DNA of 37,197 nt from Bacteroidota bacterium (GTDB lineage: Bacteria > Bacteroidota > Bacteroidia > JABEUT01): NCBI GenBank assembly GCA_021823405.1, contig JAKAOA010000012.1, forward strand, positions 1-37,197, given 5' to 3'. Below, in pieces: positions 25,787 to 33,731 of the stretch. The position numbers and the translations under genes were made by a program. Every line of letters starts with the position of its first letter. The first letter of the stretch is position 1. A model generated the notes under the pieces. That model did no database searches. It was not told the origin of the DNA and worked only from the letters and a program-made list of their open reading frames with translations.

Positions 25787-26692
25787 ATGAAGACGGCGGA
25801 ACAGCATAGAATGAAACGGCTTATCGGTCTGGTTTTAATATTGGTTCTTATTCCCTTCTACCTTATTCCCCGTATGGCATATTCATGGGGGTTTTATGCT
25901 CACCGAAACATTAACCGCGAAGCGGTTTTAGCTCTACCGGAGCCGCTCGGTGACTTTTACAAAAAAAATATCGATTACATTACACTTCATGCTACAGACC
26001 CCGATAAAAGGCGCTATGTTGATTCAACCGAAGCGCCCCATCACTTTATAGACCTCGACCATTACGGTAGCAAATCTTTTGATAAGATACCTCACTACTG
26101 GTCGGCGGCTGTAGATATGTATTCTGCTGACACGCTTCAAAAATATGGTACTCTCCCATGGGCAACTCTTGAATGGGAGAACAAACTTATGCTCGCATTC
26201 AAAAAAAAGGATGTTACAGAAATATTGAGGGCATCATCATACCTAGGGCATTACGTTGCCGATGCACACGTTCCGCTGCATACCATAGCGAATTATAATG
26301 GTCAAAAGACCGAACAACAGGGGATTCATGCATTATGGGAGACGGCGATACCTCAAACATACGGCAACGACTACAATTACAATAATTGCAAAGCCGTTTA
26401 TATTAAGAATCCTGAAGAGGAGATATGGAACATTCTTCGTCAAAGTTATGCACTTGCACCGGCAACGCTGAAAGCGGAGAAAGCGGCAAGGTCTGCATTT
26501 ATGGGCAAAGATATTTATTTGGATTCGCAACACAAAAAGTTTTTACCCGGATACATCGAGACGTTTAACAAGGACCTGAACGGTATGGTTGAAAAACAGA
26601 TGCGGGCTTCAATATCCGACGTGGCTTCGTTCTGGTACACAGCATGGGTAAATGCCGGTCAGCCCGATATAACCAAAATAAAGGTTCAATAG
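25787..26692 (+). CDS. S1/P1-nuclease / phospholipase C-like zinc enzyme, exported
   Basis: This 301-residue protein has an N-terminal signal or anchor helix (about 12-28). The mature part begins WGFYAHRNINREAV, with the Trp and His pattern of the trinuclear zinc site. Further ligands are in ATDPDKRRY, EAPHHFIDLDHYG, and the double motif LGHYVADAHVPLHT with HALWET. This arrangement is that of the S1/P1 nuclease and zinc-dependent phospholipase C superfamily, which cleaves phosphodiester bonds in nucleic acids or lipids. Which substrate applies cannot be told. The start may be Met9 (25811) instead. It lies 10 nt after comB and is possibly co-transcribed. Confidence 0.82.
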   Translation: MKTAEQHRMKRLIGLVLILVLIPFYLIPRMAYSWGFYAHRNINREAVLALPEPLGDFYKKNIDYITLHATDPDKRRYVDSTEAPHHFIDLDHYGSKSFDKIPHYWSAAVDMYSADTLQKYGTLPWATLEWENKLMLAFKKKDVTEILRASSYLGHYVADAHVPLHTIANYNGQKTEQQGIHALWETAIPQTYGNDYNYNNCKAVYIKNPEEEIWNILRQSYALAPATLKAEKAARSAFMGKDIYLDSQHKKFLPGYIETFNKDLNGMVEKQMRASISDVASFWYTAWVNAGQPDITKIKVQ

Positions 26693-26707
26693 AAGGCAGT
26701 TCTTAAA

Positions 26708-28615
26708 TCACTCCTTCCAAATCAACATTTTATTCTCATCGTAACGTAATTTGCCGTTATCAATCAGCCATTGAACGGTTTTTAATATTTTATCTTCCCG
26801 CAACTGATGAACCCCGCGTATCAGTTCAGTTAATGACAAAGGGTGTTTCATAAGCTGTTCTTTGAGTTGCATAGAAATATTTTCAAATTCAAGGTTGTTT
26901 ACCTCAAGTTTGTTCATTTCTATGCATACATCGCAAATACCGCAACGTACCGTTTCCTTTTCGCCAAAATAGGAAAGCAGGAATTCGCTCCGGCATCGGT
27001 TTTTTTCCACGGCGTAAGCAATCACCCATTCCATTCGCCTGATGGCATTCTCTTTAAGGTTGGTATAGTGCAGCCGCGAGATAGTTATGTTTCCGGGATG
27101 CAGCGCTTCCTCCGTAAATATTATCTGCGGTTTACTGCTGCGGGGTATGTAAGAGATTACGCCGGTTTTATCCAGCTTATTCAGCAATTTGAGTACAGCT
27201 TCTTCGGGCAAAGCGGACAACCTTGACAATTCCTTTTCGTTAATTTGCGCATAATTGCCGAAGAGTCCGCCGTAGGTACGCAGTAGAAGTTTGATAAATG
27301 CATCATACTGCGGATATTCCACCTGAAATTTATAAAGGTCCTTATGGTGGATAATTACCTGCACCTTAGAGGGTCGGTAAAATGATTCAGTCGCATTTAT
27401 ATAGCCCTCCCGTTCAAGAATCTTTATGCAGCTTTTGGTTTGATGCCGGTCAAAGGAGTATCGATGACAAAAATCGGCGATGTCGAAATCGAAACCGACT
27501 CCTTTAGCATTACCAGGGGCAAGCCGGAAATAGTTACACAGCGCCGAATAGGTCCTTTTTATTTCCTCAACAGGTGGAAATGACTGTTCAATATTCCGTT
27601 CTAAGGTGAGCCGGTCGTGTTCATTATATAATAGAACGGCGTACGCACGTTTCTCATCGCGACCTGCCCTGCCTGCTTCCTGAAAATAAGATTCTATACT
27701 GTCGGGCAGGTCTAAATGAACTACAAAGCGTACATTGGGTTTATTTATTCCCATGCCGAAAGCATTCGTAGATACCATTACTCTTATCTTGTCGCGGGAC
27801 CATTCCTCCTGTTTCCTGCTTCTCTCTTCCTGCGTTAATCCTGCATGATAAAAGTCGGCATTGATGTTATTTTGTTTCAGGAACCCGGCTATCTCCGCTG
27901 CTTTATTGCGGCTGCGCAGGTAAATTATTCCGCTCCCTTTCACATTATTTACAATGCGTAGCAACCGCTCGTTTTTCGATTGTTCATTAAGAACTATGTA
28001 TGCAATATTTTTTCTTTCGTAGCTTATCTGGAATACGTTTTCCGTTCTGAAGCAAAGCTGTTTCTGGATATCTTCCACAACATCGGGCGTAGCGCTTGCG
28101 GTGAGCGCCAGCACAGGGATTTTTGGAAACAGATCGCGTATTGCCGCTATTTTCAAATAGGCAGGTCGGAAATCGTAACCCCACTGTGAGATACAGTGCG
28201 CTTCGTCAACGGCAATCAGGTTCAATTTCATTTCCTGCACGCGTGCAAGGAATAAATCGTTGGCAAGCCGTTCGGGCGATACATAAAGGAACTTATAACC
28301 GCCGTGAATGGCATTATCAAGCGTTATATCTATCTCCTTCCCGGTCATAAAGGAGTTAATCATGGCGGCGCGTATTCCTTTCCCGATAAGAAATTCCACC
28401 TGGTCCTTCATTAACGCAACCAGTGGCGAAACAACGAGGCATAAGCCCGGTATGGCAATACCGGGTAACTGAAAACAGACCGATTTACCGCCTCCGGTCG
28501 GCATAAGGGCAAGCGTATCTTTCCCTTCCATTACCGACTTAATAATATCTTCCTGAATAGGGCGGAAGTGGGAATGCCCCCAGTAGCGGGTAAGTATTTG
28601 TTTCAGGTCTTCCAA
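26708..28615 (-). CDS. recQ: ATP-dependent DNA helicase RecQ
   Basis: In this 635-residue protein, helicase domain 1 has Walker A MPTGGGKS (Lys44) and DEAH (VDEAHCISQWGYDFRP). Helicase domain 2 has VSTNAFGMGINKPNVRFVVH and QEAGRAGRDE. A zinc-binding region follows with Cys residues in CRSEFLLSYFGE and VRCGICDVC, then a winged-helix RQC region. No clear HRDC domain is seen at the C-terminus, as in many Bacteroidota paralogues. It unwinds recombination and replication intermediates. It is convergent with the zinc enzyme gene (15-nt gap). Confidence 0.96.
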   Translation of the reverse strand: MEDLKQILTRYWGHSHFRPIQEDIIKSVMEGKDTLALMPTGGGKSVCFQLPGIAIPGLCLVVSPLVALMKDQVEFLIGKGIRAAMINSFMTGKEIDITLDNAIHGGYKFLYVSPERLANDLFLARVQEMKLNLIAVDEAHCISQWGYDFRPAYLKIAAIRDLFPKIPVLALTASATPDVVEDIQKQLCFRTENVFQISYERKNIAYIVLNEQSKNERLLRIVNNVKGSGIIYLRSRNKAAEIAGFLKQNNINADFYHAGLTQEERSRKQEEWSRDKIRVMVSTNAFGMGINKPNVRFVVHLDLPDSIESYFQEAGRAGRDEKRAYAVLLYNEHDRLTLERNIEQSFPPVEEIKRTYSALCNYFRLAPGNAKGVGFDFDIADFCHRYSFDRHQTKSCIKILEREGYINATESFYRPSKVQVIIHHKDLYKFQVEYPQYDAFIKLLLRTYGGLFGNYAQINEKELSRLSALPEEAVLKLLNKLDKTGVISYIPRSSKPQIIFTEEALHPGNITISRLHYTNLKENAIRRMEWVIAYAVEKNRCRSEFLLSYFGEKETVRCGICDVCIEMNKLEVNNLEFENISMQLKEQLMKHPLSLTELIRGVHQLREDKILKTVQWLIDNGKLRYDENKMLIWKE

Positions 28616-28695
28616 ATCAGAATCTTCGCTTTACCGGTTCACGCTTTTAAAGGGTTGACCATACGATTTCATACCATCAATATAAAAAATGCTCT

Positions 28696-28977
28696 TCAGC
28701 GGCGAACGAACCAAACTATGAACATCATGAATAGCAACGGTGCGGAATTAAGCAGAAGAGATAGAATGAGTAATCCTGTTGATGCTTGTTCGGTATCTTC
28801 GGTCCGCTGCGCCGCCACTATGTGGATACAGCAGAAGACAAAACCTGCAAAACCGCAGAATAACGACCCGATAATAAGAAGGTGCATAAAATTAGCCGCA
28901 GCGCACAGAAGCGAGGCAAGGGCGCCAAGGAGGATGGATAAAGTGAACGAAAGTTTTATAAATTTTGTTTTACTCAT
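28696..28977 (-). CDS. Small three-helix membrane protein, unknown
   Basis: This 93-residue protein has hydrophobic helices at about 8-30, 32-54 and 66-90 and a basic N-terminus (MSKTKFIK). I do not recognise the family. It sits between recQ and the subtilase on the same strand, 22 nt after the subtilase stop. The overlapping plus-strand ORF 28568-29050 lacks such organisation and is treated as a shadow. Confidence 0.6.
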   Translation of the reverse strand: MSKTKFIKLSFTLSILLGALASLLCAAANFMHLLIIGSLFCGFAGFVFCCIHIVAAQRTEDTEQASTGLLILSLLLNSAPLLFMMFIVWFVRR

Positions 28978-28999
28978 TTGCTACGTTCCCTCTGAAGAA

Positions 29000-31243
29000 T
29001 TAATTTATTGCAAGTTTTTCGGTTTTAAGTCGTTCACCGTTCACCATTAAGGTGTAAAAATATATGCCGGAAGCAAGTGAATTTCTGGCCAGTAACGCTA
29101 CTCCTTTATTGTTGTTAAGGGTTATTGATTGAACTGACTTACCCATTATATCGTAAATAACAACACTCGCCGTATTATAATTTCCAAAAGTGGTAAAATC
29201 GTATGTGATAATAGCGCTGTTATCCATCGGATTAGGATAGGCATCCAGCAGATAATTATTTGCTGCAGTTATAATGGGCTTGATTCCAAGCACGCATTGT
29301 GTAAATGAATTAAAGGCGTTTACTTTACCATAACCCCAAGTATAATCGGGCAAGTGATTGCCCGTAAATGTATCCTCTACTGCCCCGCAGATTATAAGGT
29401 TTTTTATTTCGTTCGCTGTGGCGGTGGGGTATGCCTCGAACAGGAGCGCGGAGGTACCGGTTATAACCGGCGAAGCGGTAGATGTTCCTCCATCCATAAA
29501 ATGCCAAGCGCCCTGGTCCATATTTGCAGTATCACTATGGTTGGCTATATTATATGAACGGTATTGGGTGGCGAGACAGGAAAGCGTATTATTACCGGTG
29601 GCTGCAATATCGGGCTTTACTAATCCGTTTCTTGTCGGTCCCTTGCTGGAATTCAATGCGATAGCGCCGGGAATAAAGCCGGCTGCGGTAACAAGGCGTC
29701 CGTTATAATTAACCCACCACTTTCTGTTGTTGTAATTGGCTACTGTAATTACATCGGGTGAGCATTGAAAACCGCTGCAAACCGTTTCAAGTGAATCCGG
29801 CATCTTATAATGTACCACGGCGGGGTAATTTGCCGGTAAAGGCAGCCCTGAATTTACAATAGGAGCAGGGTTTCCCACCGGGTCGAAACTCCAGCAGTCG
29901 AACTTACCTGTGCCCGCGCTTATCAGCCGCCAGTCGTATGTAGTAGAATCAGGCGTTATATAATTATCAAGAAAATAAACCCCGCCCGAAACGCTTGCGG
30001 TAATACTGTCAATTCCTATAATTTGTCCGGCGCCATTGCGCAGGGTATCTTTACCATAATGCGAAAGATAGGGGAAGATGGAAGAAAATTTGGATTGTCC
30101 GCGTGAAGTAAATGCGGGTGACGTCTGGTCAGCTCCTATGGCGAACTTCACATTACGCAGGTTGGCTGTATCGGCATACACCTGTATATCGATACTTTTA
30201 TTGTCGTAATACGGGAACCATGAGAAGGCGGTATCAGGTGCGGTGAGGTTATATCCGGCGTGATAATCGGTTGCCCCCGAATTGCCTGATGCTGCTACAA
30301 AAGCCCTGCCGCCCTGTGCGGTTATCATGGTGTTCAGCATCTGGGTAGAGAGGTCGAGCCCGTCGTGTGAACCCTCATAATCTCCTAAACTGGCGTTGAT
30401 AACGCAGGGTTCGCCAAGTTGCAACGCCTTTTTGTAAATAAAATCCGCCGCATCGTTCATTTCAGTTATTGACTGGCTATTAAAATTATAAGAAACCACA
30501 ATTATGTCAGCATCGTAAGCCACACCTTTATTAAGTCCGTTACTTCTTGCATTGCCGGTTGCCACTCCCGATACATGACTGCCGTGGCTGAAGTAATATT
30601 GGGCATTGATGTCCATGGTGTCTATTTCAGCAGTATCGGTTGCAGGATTGGCGTAAACGGAATCAAGCTGCTTTTTACTCCACGCCTGTCCGTAACCATA
30701 CGGTGCCGGGGTGAATGAATTATTCGGTCTGTTCATATCCCATAGGTAGCGGATGCGCGTACTGTCAATACTATCGCGGAAATCGGGGTGAATAAAATCT
30801 ATCCCTGCGTCTATTATACCGACCACCACACCTTTTCCGCTGTATCCTTTTAATAGCGGCGCCTGTCCCATCTGTACTTCTACTATGTGATTTCGCATCC
30901 GCATAGAATCATTGAGCGGTCTGATGTGCGGCGGAGCGCCCTCCATCCTGGTAACGAATGGACTTTTCTGAAAAGCCGGGAGGGCAGCTACAGGTATTAT
31001 TACGGCGGCAATATCGCCATAGAAGTATTTAAATGTTCCGTTATTGCTCTCCACGAGTTTCTTTATAGAATTTATGTCACCTTGAACAAGTACGCTTAAT
31101 GTTTTTCCATCTTGCAATGTTCCGTTGGCTACCGCTTGGGTTTTGGCGTTAAGAAATGCATCAAATTTAGCCGTTGTCTGGCAGCGGACTACACCCTGTC
31201 CTATTAACAGGAGGATCAGCAGATTGGATAGATTTCTTTTCAT
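29000..31243 (-). CDS. S8 subtilisin-like protease with type IX secretion sorting domain
   Basis: In this 747-residue protein a signal peptide (1-21) is followed by an I9-like propeptide region (about 45-110). The subtilase domain has the catalytic triad Asp145 (GIIDAGIDFIHPDF), His220 (HGSHVSGVATG) and Ser588 (GGTSTASPVITG), plus the oxyanion region AASGNSG. A long insertion of about 200 residues, with a beta-sandwich look, sits between the His and Ser blocks. The C-terminus (about 670-747) is a T9SS type A sorting domain (LDAYPNPMDNSAIITYDF ... GIYFYTLMVNG), directing secretion through the outer membrane. A -7 element lies about 220 nt upstream, implying a long leader. Confidence 0.95.
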   Translation of the reverse strand: MKRNLSNLLILLLIGQGVVRCQTTAKFDAFLNAKTQAVANGTLQDGKTLSVLVQGDINSIKKLVESNNGTFKYFYGDIAAVIIPVAALPAFQKSPFVTRMEGAPPHIRPLNDSMRMRNHIVEVQMGQAPLLKGYSGKGVVVGIIDAGIDFIHPDFRDSIDSTRIRYLWDMNRPNNSFTPAPYGYGQAWSKKQLDSVYANPATDTAEIDTMDINAQYYFSHGSHVSGVATGNARSNGLNKGVAYDADIIVVSYNFNSQSITEMNDAADFIYKKALQLGEPCVINASLGDYEGSHDGLDLSTQMLNTMITAQGGRAFVAASGNSGATDYHAGYNLTAPDTAFSWFPYYDNKSIDIQVYADTANLRNVKFAIGADQTSPAFTSRGQSKFSSIFPYLSHYGKDTLRNGAGQIIGIDSITASVSGGVYFLDNYITPDSTTYDWRLISAGTGKFDCWSFDPVGNPAPIVNSGLPLPANYPAVVHYKMPDSLETVCSGFQCSPDVITVANYNNRKWWVNYNGRLVTAAGFIPGAIALNSSKGPTRNGLVKPDIAATGNNTLSCLATQYRSYNIANHSDTANMDQGAWHFMDGGTSTASPVITGTSALLFEAYPTATANEIKNLIICGAVEDTFTGNHLPDYTWGYGKVNAFNSFTQCVLGIKPIITAANNYLLDAYPNPMDNSAIITYDFTTFGNYNTASVVIYDIMGKSVQSITLNNNKGVALLARNSLASGIYFYTLMVNGERLKTEKLAIN

Positions 31244-31464
31244 GCAGTGTGGTTTTTCTTGTTACGTTTTACTTTTAAACCGTTTACGATGATAGAGCTG
31301 TCTCCGATACTCTCATTTTATTTGATTTAATGCTCTGAACAGGGAGGCAATTCTTAAAAGTTCCTTTGCTTTAAAGTTAAAATTACTCTGATTGTATAAA
31401 CCTATATGAACGGTTTTTAGATTCTGACCGGTATTTACTCCAAAGCTGTATTCGTTCTTAATTG

Positions 31465-31472
31465 CAAATATA
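31465..31472 (-). promoter_or_regulatory. Candidate -7 promoter element for the subtilase gene
   Basis: The minus strand reads TATATTTG, a full match to TAnnTTTG, 221 nt upstream of the subtilase ATG. I see no equally good element closer to the gene. Confidence 0.45.
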
Positions 31473-31672
31473 CATTATTAGCTCAAAACGTTATAAGGAT
31501 ATATGATAATTACTGATTTACATTGATTTTACCGGATTTTTAACAGCCGTATCGGTACTTGAATGCCGACTGGAAATTGCAGCATTTCCGGTGAAGTAAC
31601 AGAAAAGCCATGTGTACTGTCTTTCGTATGGTGACCAATTCATAATAAAGTTCATAAATACATTACCATATT

Positions 31673-31731
31673 AGTGTGTATATAAATTTTGGACAGTTTT
31701 GCACAGGTTCACTATAAAAAGTGTCCAAATT
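31673..31731 (+). repeat. 59-nt spaced repeat, copy E1
   Basis: Near-identical to 31759-31817 (about four differences in 59 nt). It contains an internal inverted repeat TTTGGACA ... TGTCCAAA around a core GCACAGGTTCA and TAAAAAGTG. The core is shared with 24879-24926. Confidence 0.85.
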
Positions 31732-31758
31732 CTTATTTTCATATCCGCTTCCATATAT

Positions 31759-31817
31759 AGTGTGCATATAAATTTTGGACAGTTTTGCACAGGTTCAGGG
31801 TAAAAAGTGTCCAAATT
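31759..31817 (+). repeat. 59-nt spaced repeat, copy E2
   Basis: Second copy, starting 86 nt after E1, with the same hairpin ends TTTGGACA/TGTCCAAA. Its three bases after GCACAGGTTCA (GGG) resemble the E3 copy (CGG) more than E1 (CTA). Confidence 0.85.
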
Positions 31818-31897
31818 TGCCGCTCTTGTTGTCCCCGACAGGGGTATTCTGTATGAATTGAACCTGCTTAAATCACCTCCTGTAGCTATTAAACTGA

Positions 31898-31988
31898 ACG
31901 GGTTAACACTTTTTTGCCTTCTAAAAATCATAATATGTTGATTAGCAAGTTTATTCAATTTAAAACAGCCCGAAATCTGTTAACCCGT
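31898..31988. repeat. 10-bp inverted repeat with a third related half-site
   Basis: ACGGGTTAAC (31898-31907) and GTTAACCCGT (31979-31988) are exact complements 71 nt apart; CAACCCGTTAA follows at 31991. The function is unknown; it may mark the ends of a small inserted segment. Confidence 0.45.
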
Positions 31989-32007
31989 GTCAACCCGTTA
32001 AATTACT

Positions 32008-32128
32008 CTTAGCTCATAGCTTATATCTCTTAGTTCATCGCTTATAACTCACACCTTATATCTCATCGCTTATAGCTCATAGTTTAAATCTCATCGCTTA
32101 TAGCTCATAGTTTAAATCTCATAGTTAT
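32008..32128 (+). repeat. Imperfect tandem repeats, CTCATAGCTTATA type
   Basis: This is a run of 12-15-nt units of the form CTCATAGCTTATA, CTCATCGCTTATA and CTCATAGTTTAAAT. The last part contains a perfect 28-nt tandem duplication (32062-32089 and 32090-32117). There are no spacers of unique sequence, so it is not a CRISPR array. Confidence 0.85.
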
Positions 32129-32215
32129 AAAATGCAAATATATACATTTATTATTACATAATACATATTAAGTTAAAATAGTTATCAACAACTTGCCTCA
32201 CTTTGTTCTTAACAA

Positions 32216-32319
32216 CCTCACCCCTTTACCCCCACTCCTTGCCCAAGGAGAGGGTTCACTTGAACTCAAAAGACCATTACTCTACCTCACCCTGCCCTCT
32301 CCTTGTGCAAGAAGAGGGT
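32216..32319 (+). repeat. Two copies of a hairpin-forming CCTCACCC...CTCCTTG repeat
   Basis: 32216-32256 and 32285-32319 are related direct copies (CCTCACCC ... CTCCTTGnnCAAG ... AGGGT). Copy 1 folds through CTCCTTG/CAAGGAG, and copy 2 through CCCTCT and CTTG pairing with CAAG and AGAGGG. They resemble non-coding dispersed repeats rather than terminators, since no T-run follows. Confidence 0.6.
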
Positions 32320-32495
32320 AAGAGGTAAAAAAGATTAACTTTGGCTTATTGTAGATGTTGTCATTTTATCTTGTGCTTAATTCTATTGCTAAAATACTGC
32401 TGTAATTGGTGTTAGGCAGCGCAAATGAATAAAGCCAATAAAATTAGATGAAAGGATTTAATTGTACATTAAAGAGATATACCGGCACTGATTAC

Positions 32496-32515
32496 ATCCC
32501 GATTGTTATCGGGAT
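32496..32515. repeat. Isolated CCCGAT palindrome at a truncation boundary
   Basis: ATCCCGAT-TGTT-ATCGGGAT is related to the CCCGATAGCTATCGGG cores of the double-palindrome element but has no recognisable flanks of that element. Toxin-like coding sequence starts immediately after it. Confidence 0.55.
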
Positions 32516-32788
32516 AGCGCCTACGGGGATATAAAGAATGTTTATTTTTATTTTGGTGTTGGACTACATACTTTGCAGGATGTAACTTCCCCGGCTCATG
32601 CAGGTTTTCAGCCGTGGAGTAGTAATGAAAGTACTTATCAAGAATGGCAACACGTAAAACAAGAGTTGTTCTATCCTGCAGCAAATAGTAACCTCCAACA
32701 AGTAACTGATAAATGGCTGGAATGGTTTGAAAGCAATAATTCAACACTTCCAGCAGAAAACCTATTTTTGAATATAAAACACGATTAA
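32516..32788 (+). pseudogene. C-terminal fragment of a polymorphic-toxin-like protein
   Basis: The frame can be read from 32516 with no start codon, so the protein is N-terminally truncated; the track begins at an internal TTG (32573). The visible part includes DIKNVYFYFGVGLHTLQDVT, SPAHAGFQPW and a C-terminus rich in Trp, Glu and Asn. HTLQDxTSPAHxGFQPW resembles C-terminal domains found in Bacteroidota RHS-type polymorphic toxins; this is recognition from memory, not a search. The stop is 2 nt before a small membrane protein gene, the expected place for an immunity gene. A palindrome abuts the truncation point. Confidence 0.6.
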
Positions 32789-32789
32789 A

Positions 32790-33110
32790 ATGAAAGAATA
32801 TTTAGCTGCATTTGTTGTTGTTGCGATTTACATAGGTTTTTCTTTACTGTTTCATCGGAAATTTGTGAGCGGTAAACCCATTTGGCTGGTTATACTGCTA
32901 ATAGTAGTATATGGCATAGTGTCAAAGTATTATTTTGACCTCATTAACTATATCGACAATGAATTAGCAGCTATGGGAATCATATATTTCAATTTTGGAA
33001 CTGCTAATCTTAATTTATTATTGGTGTTTTTATTGTGTATTGTTCTTGGGGTGGCTAATATAGCGTATGCGTTAGGGAAACGATACAAGAACTTTAAGTC
33101 ATCGAAATGA
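32790..33110 (+). CDS. Small membrane protein, candidate immunity protein
   Basis: This 106-residue protein has three predicted helices (about 5-23, 30-48 and 72-95) and a Lys-rich C-terminus. The family is not recognised. Its start is 2 nt downstream of the toxin-like remnant stop, the standard toxin-immunity order, which is the only basis for the immunity suggestion. Retention of an intact immunity gene next to a broken toxin would be normal for orphan immunity. Confidence 0.6.
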   Translation: MKEYLAAFVVVAIYIGFSLLFHRKFVSGKPIWLVILLIVVYGIVSKYYFDLINYIDNELAAMGIIYFNFGTANLNLLLVFLLCIVLGVANIAYALGKRYKNFKSSK

Positions 33111-33114
33111 AATA

Positions 33115-33177
33115 ATGGATAGGATAAGTTGCGTCATACTGGACAACGACACGAAGAGCCGCGAGGTTTTGATATAA
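33115..33177 (+). pseudogene. Response-regulator start fragment, copy 1
   Basis: Twenty codons (MDRISCVILDNDTKSREVL followed by Ile and a stop) match the first 19 codons of 33732-33977 with only three nucleotide differences in 57. They resemble the beginning of a LytTR-type receiver domain. Similarity to copy 2 ends abruptly after the TTG codon at 33169-33171. The next 105 nt carry another open fragment (33171-33275, KYYQMIPAMDNTAVNKNVIP) that could be the tail of a further lost gene. Confidence 0.7.
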
Positions 33178-33306
33178 AATACTACCAAATGATACCGGCT
33201 ATGGACAATACTGCAGTGAATAAAAATGTGATACCATTGAAACCAGTAGTTAATGATCAGCTGCAAAAAAAATAGCAGAGAAGCGGATTAATGTTAAATT
33301 AGAGAT

Positions 33307-33708
33307 ATGATTGAAAAATTAAAAGAAGTGCTCATAGAGCAGGGTAAAAAATTCTTAGAAGAGTTTGGAGAATTTTTCCCTTTTGCGACCGCCATAAGTT
33401 TTGAGGGGAAAATAGTTCCAGTGGGGATATATTTCGGAGAAGATAATCCCTTATCCGAAGAGGTCTTACTCCAGTTAGAGACAGCTTTAAAAGCTGGCAA
33501 AGATGAAAAAAGATATAAAATGGTAGGAATTTGTACCAATGTGTTTGTTACCCCTCCAGGAGAGTCAGATAAGATAGATGCTTTTGAATTGAGAATAGAT
33601 GGTCAAGAAATAGAAAGAATTAATATTTATGTTCCTTATGAAGTGAAAGAGGGACATGTAGACTTTTTGAAATCTTATTCCGAAACTGGAAGTTTAATTT
33701 TATGGTAA
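33307..33708 (+). CDS. Acidic soluble protein, possible immunity protein
   Basis: This 133-residue protein has a mixed alpha/beta composition: an N-terminal amphipathic helix (KLKEVLIEQGKKFLEEFGEF), then strands (ATAISFEGKIVPVGIYFG, KMVGICTNVFVTPPG, DAFELRIDGQEIERINIYVP). The FxPFAxxIxxxGxxxPVGxY and VTPPG pattern recalls small proteins found in Bacteroidota toxin-immunity arrays, but I cannot name a family. It lies between two copies of a response-regulator fragment, in the manner of a cassette. Confidence 0.65.
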   Translation: MIEKLKEVLIEQGKKFLEEFGEFFPFATAISFEGKIVPVGIYFGEDNPLSEEVLLQLETALKAGKDEKRYKMVGICTNVFVTPPGESDKIDAFELRIDGQEIERINIYVPYEVKEGHVDFLKSYSETGSLILW

Positions 33709-33731
33709 CGATTTAAACAGGAATAAAACTG

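Larger units (their letters stand above)
31244..32515. other. Repeat-rich intergenic region
   Basis: There is no convincing gene in these 1272 nt. From left to right it holds the long leader and -7 element of the subtilase gene (to about 31472), two copies of a 59-nt spaced repeat, and an inverted repeat ACGGGTTAAC/GTTAACCCGT (31898-31907 and 31979-31988). Next come a run of CTCATAGCTTATA-like tandem repeats and two hairpins of a CCTCACCC...CTCCTTG type. It ends in a CCCGAT palindrome that abuts a truncated toxin-like reading frame. The 95-codon ORF at 31671-31958 merely translates the repeats. Confidence 0.7.

Noticed and set aside
28568-29050. 160-codon plus-strand ORF
   Set aside because: It is antisense to a better supported three-helix membrane protein gene, spans gene ends, and lacks a recognisable domain.
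31671-31958. 95-codon minus-strand ORF
   Set aside because: Its sequence is the translation of the 59-nt repeat pair, with the peptide pattern duplicated accordingly; no promoter or homologous feature supports it.
32008-32128. Possible CRISPR array
   Set aside because: The repeats are contiguous with no unique spacers, the unit is short and imperfect, and no cas gene is present.
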